A stretch of 64,000 nt of DNA, taken from Propionispora hippei DSM 15287 (GTDB taxonomy: Bacteria > Bacillota > Negativicutes > Propionisporales > Propionisporaceae). The notes below the pieces were generated by a model, which worked only from the letters and a program-made list of their open reading frames with translations, made no database searches and had not been told where the DNA came from. The stretch is from NCBI RefSeq assembly GCF_900141835.1, contig NZ_FQZD01000021.1, positions 1-64,000 of the forward strand, written 5' to 3'. Positions 25,196 to 33,802 of the stretch are shown here, piece after piece (within the stretch, counting starts at the first letter, position 1; each line of letters starts with the position of its first letter). The translations under genes were made by a program, and so were the position numbers.

Positions 25196-27103
25196 ATGAA
25201 TCTTTTATCGATCGAAGAATTGGCGAAAAGCTATGGCGTGAGAATGCTGTTTGAACAGGTTACCTTCGGTGTGGATGAGGGCGATAAGATCGGGCTGATC
25301 GGCGTTAACGGCACGGGGAAATCTACCTTTTTAAAAACTATTGCCGGCCGGGAGCAGGCTGACAGCGGTCGGATAGTCAAGGGTAATGGCATTCAGTTGG
25401 AATACTTGCCGCAAAATCCTGACTTTGACGAAACAGCCACCGTTCTGGAGCAGGTGTTTAAAGGAGACTCGCCGGTTATGCGGCTGCTGCGGGACTATGA
25501 AGCGGCGCTGCTGGCAAGTCAGGAGCGGCCGGGCGATACTGCGGCGGCCCAACGGCTGATTGCCCTGTCGCAGCAAATGGATGCTCACCATGCCTGGCAG
25601 TTGGAAAGCGAAGCCAAGAGTATTTTGACCAAGCTGGGTATCCAGGAGTTTACCGGCCTTGTCAGTACGCTGTCCGGCGGTCAGCGCAAGCGGATTGCCC
25701 TGGCCGGGGCGTTGATCACACCGACCGATGTGCTTATTCTGGATGAGCCGACCAACCACATCGACAATGCGACGGTGGCCTGGCTGGAGGAGTATCTGCA
25801 AAAGCGCAAAGGCGCGCTGCTCATGGTCACCCATGACCGGTATTTTCTTGACCGTGTGGCTAACCGGATTATTGAGCTGGATAAAGGGCGGCTGTATAGT
25901 TATAGCGGCAATTACAGTCTATTCTTGGAAAAGAAAGCCGAGCGGGAGGAACTGGCCGAGGCGTCCGAGCGAAAACGGCAGAACCTGCTGCGCCAGGAAC
26001 TGGCCTGGATCAGCAGGGGCGCCAGGGCGCGCAGCACTAAGCAGAAGGCACGGATTGAACGGTTTGAGGCCCTGCAGAGCGATAAACCGGAGGAGGCTGC
26101 CGGCAGGCTGGAAATCAGCGCGGTGGCAAGCCGGCTGGGGCGGAAGATTATTGAGTTGCAGGAAGTAACCAAGGGCTTTGACGGGCTCACTTGCATCAGG
26201 GATTTCAGCTACATTGTTTTGAAACAGGACCGGGTGGGGATTGTCGGGCCTAACGGCAGCGGCAAGACCACCCTGCTTAATATCATTGCCGGCCAATTGT
26301 CCCCAGACACCGGCAGCGTGGATATTGGTCAAACCGTTAAAATCGGTTATTTCTCGCAGGAAGGCCGGGAGATGGATGAAAGCCTGCGGGTAATCGACTA
26401 TATCAGGGAAGCCGGCCATATTCTGCCGACGGCCGACGGAGGCCACATTACGGCAGCTCAGATGCTGGAGCGGTTTTTGTTCCCGCCAGCCCAACAGTGG
26501 TTGCCTGTCGGCCGGTTGTCCGGCGGTGAACGGCGGCGTCTCTACCTGCTGCGGGTACTGATGGAAGCGCCCAATATCCTCTTGCTTGACGAACCGACCA
26601 ACGATCTGGACATTCAGACGCTGACTGTCCTGGAAGATTATCTGGATGATTTCCCCGGCGCCGTGATTACCGTATCCCATGACCGGTATTTTCTGGACCG
26701 GGTGACGGATAAAATCTTCGCTTTCGAGGGAGAAGGCTGCATCAAACCCTATATTGGCGGCTACAGTGATTATGCAGTGGCGTTGGAAGCGGCCCGCGAA
26801 CAGGAAGAACTGCCTAAGGCCAAACGGCCGGCAACGGAGCCGGCCGCTGCGGCGAAGGACAGTGTGCGGCCCCGCAAACTGTCTTTTAAGGAGCAACGGG
26901 AGTATGAGGAGATTGAAACGGTCATTGCCGGTGTAGAGGCGGAATTGGCGGTCATCAACGGACAGATAGCCGCCGGCGGCAGCGATTTTACCCGCCTGCA
27001 GGAGTTGGTGACGCTAAAGGAACAGACCGATGCCCGCTTAAGCGAACTCCTGGACCGGTGGACCTATTTAAACGAACTGGTGGAAGCGGTTCAGAAAAAG
27101 TAA
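25196..27103 (+). CDS. ABC-F ATPase, Uup-like
   Basis: 635 residues with two ABC cassettes and no membrane part. Walker A GVNGTGKST and GPNGSGKTT, signatures LSGGQRKRI and LSGGERRRL, and Walker B followed by DEPTNH and DEPTND. A linker of about 80 residues lies between cassettes (Lys/Arg-rich). The C-terminal coiled coil (about 560-635) is the hallmark of Uup-type members, which bind branched DNA or ribosomes. Last gene of the topB-DUF188 group. Confidence 0.9.
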   Translation: MNLLSIEELAKSYGVRMLFEQVTFGVDEGDKIGLIGVNGTGKSTFLKTIAGREQADSGRIVKGNGIQLEYLPQNPDFDETATVLEQVFKGDSPVMRLLRDYEAALLASQERPGDTAAAQRLIALSQQMDAHHAWQLESEAKSILTKLGIQEFTGLVSTLSGGQRKRIALAGALITPTDVLILDEPTNHIDNATVAWLEEYLQKRKGALLMVTHDRYFLDRVANRIIELDKGRLYSYSGNYSLFLEKKAEREELAEASERKRQNLLRQELAWISRGARARSTKQKARIERFEALQSDKPEEAAGRLEISAVASRLGRKIIELQEVTKGFDGLTCIRDFSYIVLKQDRVGIVGPNGSGKTTLLNIIAGQLSPDTGSVDIGQTVKIGYFSQEGREMDESLRVIDYIREAGHILPTADGGHITAAQMLERFLFPPAQQWLPVGRLSGGERRRLYLLRVLMEAPNILLLDEPTNDLDIQTLTVLEDYLDDFPGAVITVSHDRYFLDRVTDKIFAFEGEGCIKPYIGGYSDYAVALEAAREQEELPKAKRPATEPAAAAKDSVRPRKLSFKEQREYEEIETVIAGVEAELAVINGQIAAGGSDFTRLQELVTLKEQTDARLSELLDRWTYLNELVEAVQKK

Positions 27104-27454
27104 TAGGCGGCTGTCGTAAAAAAATTGTTTTTTAAATAGTCCGTATGTGTGGAAAAAAGCTTGTGGTCCCTTTGTCCTTGCAGAGGCTAGGCCTGTCCTC
27201 CCAAATACTTAAGAAAAGACTTGGCTTGTGTCGAGTCCTTAAGGACGAAGACAGAAGCCTTAGTCGTTCTTACTTATGATCAGAAAGTCTATGCTTTCTG
27301 ATCATGTGAAAAATTGCCAGCTTACTAAAATCCGTAAACTCGGTTAGCTCAAACAATACCCACAGGGCACAGGCCGGATTTCTTAACGTAAGCTGGCAAT
27401 TTTTCAATCTGCGGAACGTATTTTTACGGAAAAGACCAAACCGGAACAAAAAAT
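27104..27454. other. Gene-free interval with two strong hairpins
   Basis: ATGATCAGAAAG-TCTATG-CTTTCTGATCAT (27277-27306) is followed directly by an 18-bp perfect inverted repeat, GAAAAATTGCCAGCTTAC (27308-27325) and its complement (27388-27405), with an inner AAATCCG/CGGATTT stem. Together they form a hairpin of about 98 nt. No ORF of note. A similar GATCGGAAGG...CTTTCTGATC word pair occurs near 35430, so part of this may be a mobile repeat or a small RNA. Confidence 0.5.
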
Positions 27455-27487
27455 AAGGTTGTTGCGCTTTCTTAGCGCAACAACCTT
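27446..27487 (-). terminator. Terminator of the EamA transporter gene
   Basis: AAGGTTGTTGCGC and GCGCAACAACCTT form a 13-bp stem with a 7-base loop. On the minus strand it is followed by TTATTTTTT. Confidence 0.9.
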
Positions 27488-27500
27488 TCAACGTGGCCTC

Positions 27501-28391
27501 TTAGGCAGCCGTCTTGTTGTCGTGAGGGGCTGTTCCTTTTAGCTGCGAGAGCAGCATGCCGCTTAGCATTAAGAGGCAGCCCCACAGCTCCCGTACACCC
27601 AGGATTTCCTGGAGAAACAGATAGCCGCCGATAGCGGCAAACACTGTTTCCAGGCTAAGAATGATGGAAGCGTGGGTCGGCGAGGCATATTTCTGTCCGA
27701 TGATCTGCAGGGTGTAGGCAATGCCTACCGAGGCCAGACCACCGTACAGAATGGGGATGCCGGCCAGCCGGATGCCGTCAAGCGTGATGGTTTCTAAAGC
27801 CAAGGCGGCGGCCAGGCTTAAGACCGAGCAGGTGGCGAACTGAACCGAAGCCAGCTTAAGACTGTCCACCTTATGAGAGAAGTGATCGATCAGGATAATA
27901 TGAGCTGTCCAGAAGAAGGCCCCGACCAGTTCCAGCAGGTCGCCGTAAGACAGCGAGAGATTTTCCTTGACACACAGGAAAAACAGGCCGGTGACAGCCA
28001 GCAGCGAGCTGAGCCAGGTAATGAGACTGGTGCGCTGTTTTAAAAAGATGCCGGCGATTGGCACCAGTACGGTATACAGGCCAGTGATGAAGGCAGCCTT
28101 GCCTGCCGTGGTGTACAGCAGGCCTACCTGCTGCAACGAAGCGCCGCAGAACAGGATGCAGCCGGCCGCCAGACCGACATAGGTGGTATTGGCAGTCGCT
28201 GCCGGTGCGGGCTTCTCAGTTTTCTTAAAATAGAGAATCAGCGGAATGAGTGAGGCGCTGCCCAACGCAAACCGTACGGCGGTAAAGGTGAAGGGACCAA
28301 TGTGGTCCATACCTACTTGCTGGGCCACAAAGGCAAAGCCCCAGATAGCGGAGGTTAAGAGCAGCAGCAGGTTGGCTTTGGTTCTTTTCAT
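27501..28391 (-). CDS. EamA/DMT-family transporter
   Basis: 296 residues with ten predicted membrane helices in two EamA repeats. The first begins LLLLLTSAIWGFAFVAQQVG; the second has the matching GAFFWTAHIILIDHF. Such proteins export or import small metabolites; the substrate cannot be read from sequence. Single-gene unit with its own terminator. Confidence 0.9.
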   Translation of the reverse strand: MKRTKANLLLLLTSAIWGFAFVAQQVGMDHIGPFTFTAVRFALGSASLIPLILYFKKTEKPAPAATANTTYVGLAAGCILFCGASLQQVGLLYTTAGKAAFITGLYTVLVPIAGIFLKQRTSLITWLSSLLAVTGLFFLCVKENLSLSYGDLLELVGAFFWTAHIILIDHFSHKVDSLKLASVQFATCSVLSLAAALALETITLDGIRLAGIPILYGGLASVGIAYTLQIIGQKYASPTHASIILSLETVFAAIGGYLFLQEILGVRELWGCLLMLSGMLLSQLKGTAPHDNKTAA

Positions 28392-28424
28392 AATGGAACA
28401 TTCCTATCCTAGTGTTTCCTCCGG

Positions 28425-28550
28425 CGAAAGACCGGAGTATATCACCGGCCTTTTTTCCAGCAGACTTCATTGTCGTAGGCTTACATAGGTGCGATATGTG
28501 CGCTCCTCCTTGCCTGCTGAAAAAATTCTCGGTGCTATACTCCATCATTC
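28425..28550. repeat. Degenerate core-A-like inverted repeat overlapping a gene end
   Basis: Words in the order of the reverse core A are still visible: TTTTTTCCAGCA, CATTGTCGTAGG, CATAggtgcgaTATG, GCTCCTCCTTGCCTGCTGAAAAAAT. The outer arms CCGGAGTATA and GCTATACTCC are inverted. The right arm contains the stop codon of the cyclophilin gene. Confidence 0.5.
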
Positions 28551-29159
28551 CGCCGACGGAGGCACTATCGTTATTTTTTTGATTACCACATCTTCCAGCG
28601 GTTTATCCTGGGCGCCGGTTTTGACTTTGCCGATGGCTTTCACCACATCCAGGCCTTCCGTTACCCGGCCAAAGACGGCATGCTTATTGTCCAGCCAGGG
28701 CGTGGCATCGAGGGTGATGAAAAATTGCGAGCCTCCTGTGTTGGGACCGCGATTGGCCATGGAGAGAATGCCGGCCTTGTCATGTTTAAGATCAGGGCTG
28801 AATTCGTCGGGAATGGTATAGCCGGGGCCGCCGGTGCCGTTGCCGGTGGGATCACCGGACTGAATCATGAAGTTGTCGATAACGCGGTGGAAAATCAGAC
28901 CGTTATAGAAGCCCTTTTGGGCCAGGGTGGCAAAGTTGCCGGCCGTTTTGGGTGCTTTGTCGTCAAACAGTTCAACCTTGAAGGTTCCCTTGGAGGTTTC
29001 AAAGACGGCAGTCCGGTTTTTGACGTCGGCGCCCTGCGCCTGTTGCGTTTCCCGGGCCGGTTCGGCCGGTTTAGCCGGCGCCTGTTGGGAGCAGCCTGAG
29101 CCGGTTAATAACACCAGCAGCAGGCCGGTGCAAAGAGCGGTGCGGAACGAGGTGGTCAT
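28545..29159 (-). CDS. Cyclophilin-type peptidyl-prolyl isomerase, lipoprotein
   Basis: 204 residues. Signal peptide with lipobox LTGSGC (Cys23 lipidated), a Pro/Ala/Glu linker to about residue 47, then a compact bacterial cyclophilin domain ([43 protein letters not shown]). It should speed proline isomerisation of exported proteins at the outer face of the inner membrane. The gene's 3' end lies in the arm of a repeat. Confidence 0.93.
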   Translation of the reverse strand: MTTSFRTALCTGLLLVLLTGSGCSQQAPAKPAEPARETQQAQGADVKNRTAVFETSKGTFKVELFDDKAPKTAGNFATLAQKGFYNGLIFHRVIDNFMIQSGDPTGNGTGGPGYTIPDEFSPDLKHDKAGILSMANRGPNTGGSQFFITLDATPWLDNKHAVFGRVTEGLDVVKAIGKVKTGAQDKPLEDVVIKKITIVPPSAE

Positions 29160-29320
29160 CGGATATCTTCTCCTTTGTTGTTCGCCCTGAGCGGACGGGA
29201 AAGCCCCGTGTCAATCATAGGCGGAATGCGGTTTTGGACAATGTGGTTCTTGGAAAAAGAACTCTATTTTCTTAGAATAAAGCCAAGTAGGCCGGCATGT
29301 CAAGTCGGAGCGGTCTACAG

Positions 29321-29476
29321 GACCTTGTCAGCCTTAATCGGGTGGATACTGGCGGTCTATTTTCCGCAACCCTTCGTTGCCGTCAGTTAGCATACTTACG
29401 GTATGTCGCCCTCCTTCGCCTTGTGTTGCAAAAAATAGCCTCGCCCTTATCCTGCCGTTTTAAGACTGACAAGGCA
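29321..29476. repeat. Intergenic inverted repeat, core type A, TIR version 1
   Basis: Left GACCTTGTCAGCCTTAA, right TTAAGACTGACAAGGC: a 15-bp nearly perfect terminal inverted repeat, the best preserved of version 1. The core is inverted relative to the 16849 copy and contains CATACttacgGTATG and AAAAAATAGCCTCGCCC. Confidence 0.85.
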
Positions 29477-29606
29477 CTGGCCGGGTGACAGGGTCAAAAA
29501 TTATTTATTGTCAAAACCGTACCGGAAAACAGCGATAAGAAGGGAATAGGGTGAAGACTGGCGAAAAGGTATTCCTTGTAAATATAAAAGGAGAAAACAG
29601 GATATT

Positions 29607-29999
29607 ATGAAGCCATTACATATTGAGCAAACCAGTTCTACGCCGGGAGTTTTGTTTGAACCGGACCGGCATAGGCTGAAAATAATCGGACAATCTTATC
29701 CGGATAATGCGTTTGCCTTTTATGGGCCTGTTTTTCAGTGGCTGGACGAATTTTTAGCGGAGTGTGAAAGTTCCATACTATTGGAACTTTATTTCCAGAT
29801 ACCTTATATCAATGCCGGCAGCACCAAGTGCATCCTGCTGCTCTTGGAGAAGCTGACGGCGGCGTACCGGTCAGGCAAGCAGGTTGTCGTTCAGTGGTAT
29901 TATGACGGGGATAGTGAAGTGGCGCAGGAATGTGCGGTGAAGTTCCAGGAAGATTTGGAACTGCCTTTCCGTCTGATTCCGCTGGAGGAAGACGTATGA
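29607..29999 (+). CDS. SiaC-like regulatory phosphoprotein (DUF1987)
   Basis: 130 residues matching the DUF1987/SiaC family: IEQTSSTPGVLFEP near the start, then NAFAFYGPVFQWLDEFLA, and YINAGSTKCILLLLEKL, where Ser72/Thr73 lie at the position of the phospho-Thr of Pseudomonas SiaC. In that system SiaC binds and activates the diguanylate cyclase SiaD and is switched by phosphorylation. Here the next gene, 19 bp on, encodes a GGDEF-HD protein. No SiaA phosphatase or SiaB kinase is visible nearby. Confidence 0.85.
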   Translation: MKPLHIEQTSSTPGVLFEPDRHRLKIIGQSYPDNAFAFYGPVFQWLDEFLAECESSILLELYFQIPYINAGSTKCILLLLEKLTAAYRSGKQVVVQWYYDGDSEVAQECAVKFQEDLELPFRLIPLEEDV

Positions 30000-30018
30000 G
30001 TGTCAGAAGGTGAGAAGT

Positions 30019-31659
30019 ATGAATACTACCAATAAGAGAGACTGGATGATAAAAGATGAAGAACTGTTTGAGAGTGAGCAGCAGGTCTTGCTCCAAACGA
30101 TGAGGGACTTGGTTAATCCCCGCTACGCGGACAGCGCGCTCTTGCCCCGTTACCGTGAACTGGCCGAGCATTACCGGCGGCTGCTGCAGATGACCCGCAA
30201 GACGTTTCTGATCAGTGATAGGCAGGGGGAATTTTTGCAGCAGTACCAGCATGATATGCAAAATTTGCTGGATCATGCCAACCAGGGTTTTTTGACTTTC
30301 GGAGCGGATTTACGGGTCAACCGGTATTACAGTGCGGAATGTCTCCGTATTTTTAGCGGTAAGATCGATGGCGCCGGCATTGTCGATCTGCTGGACCCCG
30401 AGGGTGAGCAGGAAGAACTGGCGGAGTTGCTGAGCCAGGTGTTTCTGGTCGATGAAACGGAAGGAAATGAGCTGTTGCAGCAATTGCCGCCGGTCTTTCA
30501 TATTAACCGGAAAGTGATTTATGTGGAATGCAAGCAGATTTTACAGCCCTGTGACGGCATTAATCGCCGGGTCATCATGCTGGTGTTGACCGATATCAGC
30601 GATAAGCAGAAAGCGGAAGAGAAAATCAGGTATCTCAGCTATCATGACAAGCTGACTACTCTGTATAACCGGGCGTATATTGAAATGATGCGTGCTGAAC
30701 TGGAAAAGATGGAGTTTTCGCCGTTAAGTGTCATTCTGATAGATATGAACGGACTTAAACTGGTAAATGACGTATTCGGTCACCATGAGGGTGACAGCCT
30801 GCTGACGGCGATGGCCGAGGTGTTGAAGCAGTCCAGCCGTTCCACCGATATTGTTGTCCGTTGGGGCGGCGATGAGTTTTTGATCTTGCAGCCGCTCACC
30901 AGCAGCCAGGAATGTGAAGCGGTTTGCTGTAAAATCCGGACGGCCTGCCGGCTACGGGCGGACACGCCTATTCCCTTGAGCGCCGCCATTGGCATGGCGA
31001 CCAGGGAGGACGGCTTTGCTACCCTGGCGGAATTGTTCAGTATCGCCGAAAATCGGATGTACAGTCATAAGCTGCTGGAAAGCCGGACAGTGCGGCGGGA
31101 AATCATTATGGGTATGGAGAATACCCTGCATACCCGCTGTTTTGAAGAAGCCGGACACAGCGCCAGAGTATGTCAGTTGACCGCTGAGTTTGCCGCGTAT
31201 ATCGGCCTGGACATGGACGGTCCGGATATGAAACCGCTGGTCTTGCTGTCGGCGCTCCACGATATTGGTAAAGTGGCCATCCCCAGGGATATACTGGGGA
31301 AACAGGCCCCATTGTCAGCAGAGGAATGGGAACTGGTCAAAAGTCACAGCGATATCGGCTACCGGATGGCGCAGTCCATCGGGGAGGCGGTGCTGGCCGA
31401 GGTCATTCTGGCTCTTCATGAGCGTTGGGATGGCAAGGGTTATCCTTATGGCATAAAGGGTGATAAAATTCCCTTGCTGGCCAGGTTGTTTTCGCTGGTC
31501 GACGTATTTGATACCGTTACCCATGAACGCCCCTATGGCGTGGTTATGACCAGGGCTCAGGGTGTGGCTCATGTTGAAAAAGGCAGCGGCGGCCAGTTTG
31601 ATCCGCGGCTAACCGAGCAGTTTGTCCGTTTTATGCGGGAAAGGAAAAAAGTGGTCTAG
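30019..31659 (+). CDS. PAS-like + GGDEF + HD-GYP-type protein, c-di-GMP metabolism
   Basis: 546 residues; start ATG 30019 behind AGAAGGTG. A helical N-terminus (about 1-75), a PAS-like domain (about 76-200), a GGDEF domain (about 210-365) with intact GGDEF (VRWGGDEFLIL) and IDMNGLKLVNDVFGHHEGD, and an HD-GYP-type C-terminal domain (about 370-535) with HDIGKVAIP, LHERWDGKGYPYGIKGD. Cyclase and phosphodiesterase activities may both be present. Pairing with the upstream SiaC-like gene suggests SiaC binds the N-terminal or GGDEF part and sets the direction of c-di-GMP turnover. Confidence 0.9.
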   Translation: MNTTNKRDWMIKDEELFESEQQVLLQTMRDLVNPRYADSALLPRYRELAEHYRRLLQMTRKTFLISDRQGEFLQQYQHDMQNLLDHANQGFLTFGADLRVNRYYSAECLRIFSGKIDGAGIVDLLDPEGEQEELAELLSQVFLVDETEGNELLQQLPPVFHINRKVIYVECKQILQPCDGINRRVIMLVLTDISDKQKAEEKIRYLSYHDKLTTLYNRAYIEMMRAELEKMEFSPLSVILIDMNGLKLVNDVFGHHEGDSLLTAMAEVLKQSSRSTDIVVRWGGDEFLILQPLTSSQECEAVCCKIRTACRLRADTPIPLSAAIGMATREDGFATLAELFSIAENRMYSHKLLESRTVRREIIMGMENTLHTRCFEEAGHSARVCQLTAEFAAYIGLDMDGPDMKPLVLLSALHDIGKVAIPRDILGKQAPLSAEEWELVKSHSDIGYRMAQSIGEAVLAEVILALHERWDGKGYPYGIKGDKIPLLARLFSLVDVFDTVTHERPYGVVMTRAQGVAHVEKGSGGQFDPRLTEQFVRFMRERKKVV

Positions 31660-31682
31660 GACGTTTGTTTATAACTTATAAC

Positions 31683-31727
31683 AAGGCGGGCTGGTCGCGC
31701 GAAAAGGAGCGCGATCAGCCCGCCTTT
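31683..31727 (+). terminator. Rho-independent terminator
   Basis: AAGGCGGGCTG and CAGCCCGCCTT enclose TCGCGC/GCGCGA. Between here and the permease promoter nothing further is recognised apart from a TGTGTT/AACACA hairpin near 31770. Confidence 0.85.
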
Positions 31728-31906
31728 GGTGTTTGCACGGTCCCGATTAGCAGTTGAATTGCCGGACGGTTGTGTTTTCCAGGAGAACACAGTGGGAGGC
31801 TAAAAAAATCAGGTAACAGGCGTGAGGCGGCTGTGTATGCAGCATGTTTTTCTATGTCTGTTGCCAGTAGACAGGGATAACAGCGTTAAATAGGGTGATT
31901 GTGTAC

Positions 31907-31935
31907 TTTACACAGAGGACATAGTTATGTATAAT
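31907..31935 (+). promoter_or_regulatory. Sigma-70-type promoter of the first permease
   Basis: TTTACA (31907-31912) and TATAAT (31930-31935) are 17 bp apart. The -10 overlaps an upstream in-frame ATG at 31927, which argues for the later start codon of the permease. Confidence 0.7.
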
Positions 31936-31992
31936 TTACTGAGTGTAAATAAGTTGGGTAGAAATAAGGAACGGAAGTGGAGTGAAGTAAGA

Positions 31993-33375
31993 ATGAACCA
32001 TCCTAATGCGGAGGAAGGAAACATTCAGCGGGGCCTTAAGAACCGTCATATTCAGATGATTGCTCTGGGTGGCGCCATTGGCACCGGCTTGTTTTACGGC
32101 TCGGCCTCGGTCATTAAGCTGGCGGGACCGGCCATTACGGTATCGTATTTAATCGGCGGCATCATTATTTTCTTTATCATGCGGGCCTTGGGTGAGATGT
32201 CGGTGGAGCAGCCGGTATCGGGTTCCTTCAGCCAGTATGCCTACCAATACTGGGGTGAACTGCCCGGCTTTATCGGTGGCTGGAATTACTGGTTCAACTA
32301 TATTGTAGTCAGTATGGCGGAGCTTGCCGTTGTCGGCACTTATGTGAATTACTGGCTGCCGGATATCCCCATCTGGGTATCGGCGCTGGTTTGCCTGGTG
32401 GCAATTACCGCCATCAATCTTATTCATGTGAAAGCCTTCGGCGAGTTCGAGTTCTGGTTTGCCATTATCAAGGTGCTGGCTATTGTCGGCATGATTGTGT
32501 TTGGTGTAGCTATTATTGTTTTCGGCTTCGGTCACGGCGGCGTGCCGATTGGCCTGGGCAATCTCTGGCAGCATGGCGGCTTTTTGCCTAACGGTGTTTA
32601 CGGCGTTATTTTATCGTTAGTCATGGCCATGTTTTCTTTTGGCGGCGTGGAACTGATCGGTATTACCGCCGGCGAAGCGGAAAACCCGAGAAAGTCCATC
32701 CCGCAGGCAATCAATCAGGTGGTTTGGCGGATTTTACTATTCTACGTCGGAGCGCTGACCGTTATTTTGGCTATTTTCCCCTGGAATGAGATGGGGACTC
32801 AGGGCAGCCCCTTCGTGCAAATCTTTACCCATGTGGGTATTCCGGCTGCAGCCCATTTGTTGAACGCGGTTGTGCTTACGGCAGCCTTGTCCACCTATAA
32901 CAGTGCGCTGTACAGCAACGGCCGGATGTTGTATGGTCTGGCCCTGCAGGGCAATGCCCCGCGGCTGTTTGCCAAATTGAACACCTCCGGTGTTCCGGTA
33001 GCTGCCATTTTGGTATCGTCAGGCGTTACGCTGTTTGCCGTTTTACTCAGCTATATCGATCCGGACCGGGTGTTTTTGTATTTAATGGCAGTGGCGACTA
33101 TCGCCATTATCATTAACTGGGCTATGATTTTGTTAGTTCAGCTTAAATTCCGGCAGAAGAAAGAGGCCGAAAAAGCGGTGCTGACCTACAAGCTGCCCTG
33201 GTATCCCTTTTCGTCCTATATCAGCCTGGCTTTTCTGGCCTCCATTTTAGTCATTATGGCCTTAATTCCCGATATGAGGTACTCGCTTTATATCGCACCG
33301 GCCTGGCTGCTTTGTCTGTACATCGGTTATCAGGTAAAGGCCAAACGGCAAAGTGAGCCTGTACGAAACTATTAA
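31993..33375 (+). CDS. Amino-acid permease, AAT family (aromatic permease-like)
   Basis: 460 residues with twelve membrane helices. The start GLKNRHIQMIALGGAIGTGL and the later MFSFGGVELIGITAGEAENP resemble E. coli AroP/PheP closely, so aromatic or other neutral amino acids are likely substrates, taken up with protons. ATG 31993 is chosen because the upstream ATG 31927 overlaps a promoter -10. The next gene encodes a paralogue with its own riboswitch. Confidence 0.88.
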   Translation: MNHPNAEEGNIQRGLKNRHIQMIALGGAIGTGLFYGSASVIKLAGPAITVSYLIGGIIIFFIMRALGEMSVEQPVSGSFSQYAYQYWGELPGFIGGWNYWFNYIVVSMAELAVVGTYVNYWLPDIPIWVSALVCLVAITAINLIHVKAFGEFEFWFAIIKVLAIVGMIVFGVAIIVFGFGHGGVPIGLGNLWQHGGFLPNGVYGVILSLVMAMFSFGGVELIGITAGEAENPRKSIPQAINQVVWRILLFYVGALTVILAIFPWNEMGTQGSPFVQIFTHVGIPAAAHLLNAVVLTAALSTYNSALYSNGRMLYGLALQGNAPRLFAKLNTSGVPVAAILVSSGVTLFAVLLSYIDPDRVFLYLMAVATIAIIINWAMILLVQLKFRQKKEAEKAVLTYKLPWYPFSSYISLAFLASILVIMALIPDMRYSLYIAPAWLLCLYIGYQVKAKRQSEPVRNY

Positions 33376-33494
33376 CAATAGCAATTTATTGTAAAAAATT
33401 CGAAATTTGTTTTTATTTTTAGCACAGAAACGTAAAAGTCTCTTCCTAAAACACAGGGGATCAAGTATAATAAAAATTAGTTTAATACGGTGAT

Positions 33495-33740
33495 CAGATA
33501 GAGGCGCGGGGATTATGAAACTGCAGTGAGCTGGCTGGCGATAAAACTGCAGCGGAGGAATACCCGCCGAAGCGGCCGTGCCCTGGCCAGGGCGGCTGCT
33601 GGGGTTGTATTGAATAAGTACAACACTGTCATCCGGGTTTCCCACCATTGGATGAAGCGCTATCTCACAGAAAGTTTTACTGTCATGGTTTATGCGGTAA
33701 TCGTACGGTTGTGAGATGGCTCACGACCGTTTTTTTTTGT
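33495..33740 (+). ncRNA. Lysine riboswitch (L box) with intrinsic terminator
   Basis: AGATAGAGGCGCG at the start pairs with GCGCTATCTC near 33656-33666 (P1). Between them lie GCCGAAGCGG and GGTTGTATTGAATAAGTACAACAC, followed by TGTCATC, in the same order and wording as the B. subtilis lysC leader. The expression platform is a terminator, CGGTTGTGAG/CTCACGACCG (33706-33729) with nine Ts. A -10 TATAAT lies at 33466 with only a weak -35 (TTCCTA, 17 bp upstream). Lysine should stop transcription before the permease gene. Confidence 0.93.
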
Positions 33741-33802
33741 GAGCGAAAGGAAAGCGGTTATGGCGGGTTAGGCTGCAGGTTATTAAGACTAGGAGGTATT
33801 AT

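Noticed and set aside
25919..26896. 325-residue open frame opposite the ABC-F gene
   Set aside because: Shadow of the second ATPase cassette; no independent signals.
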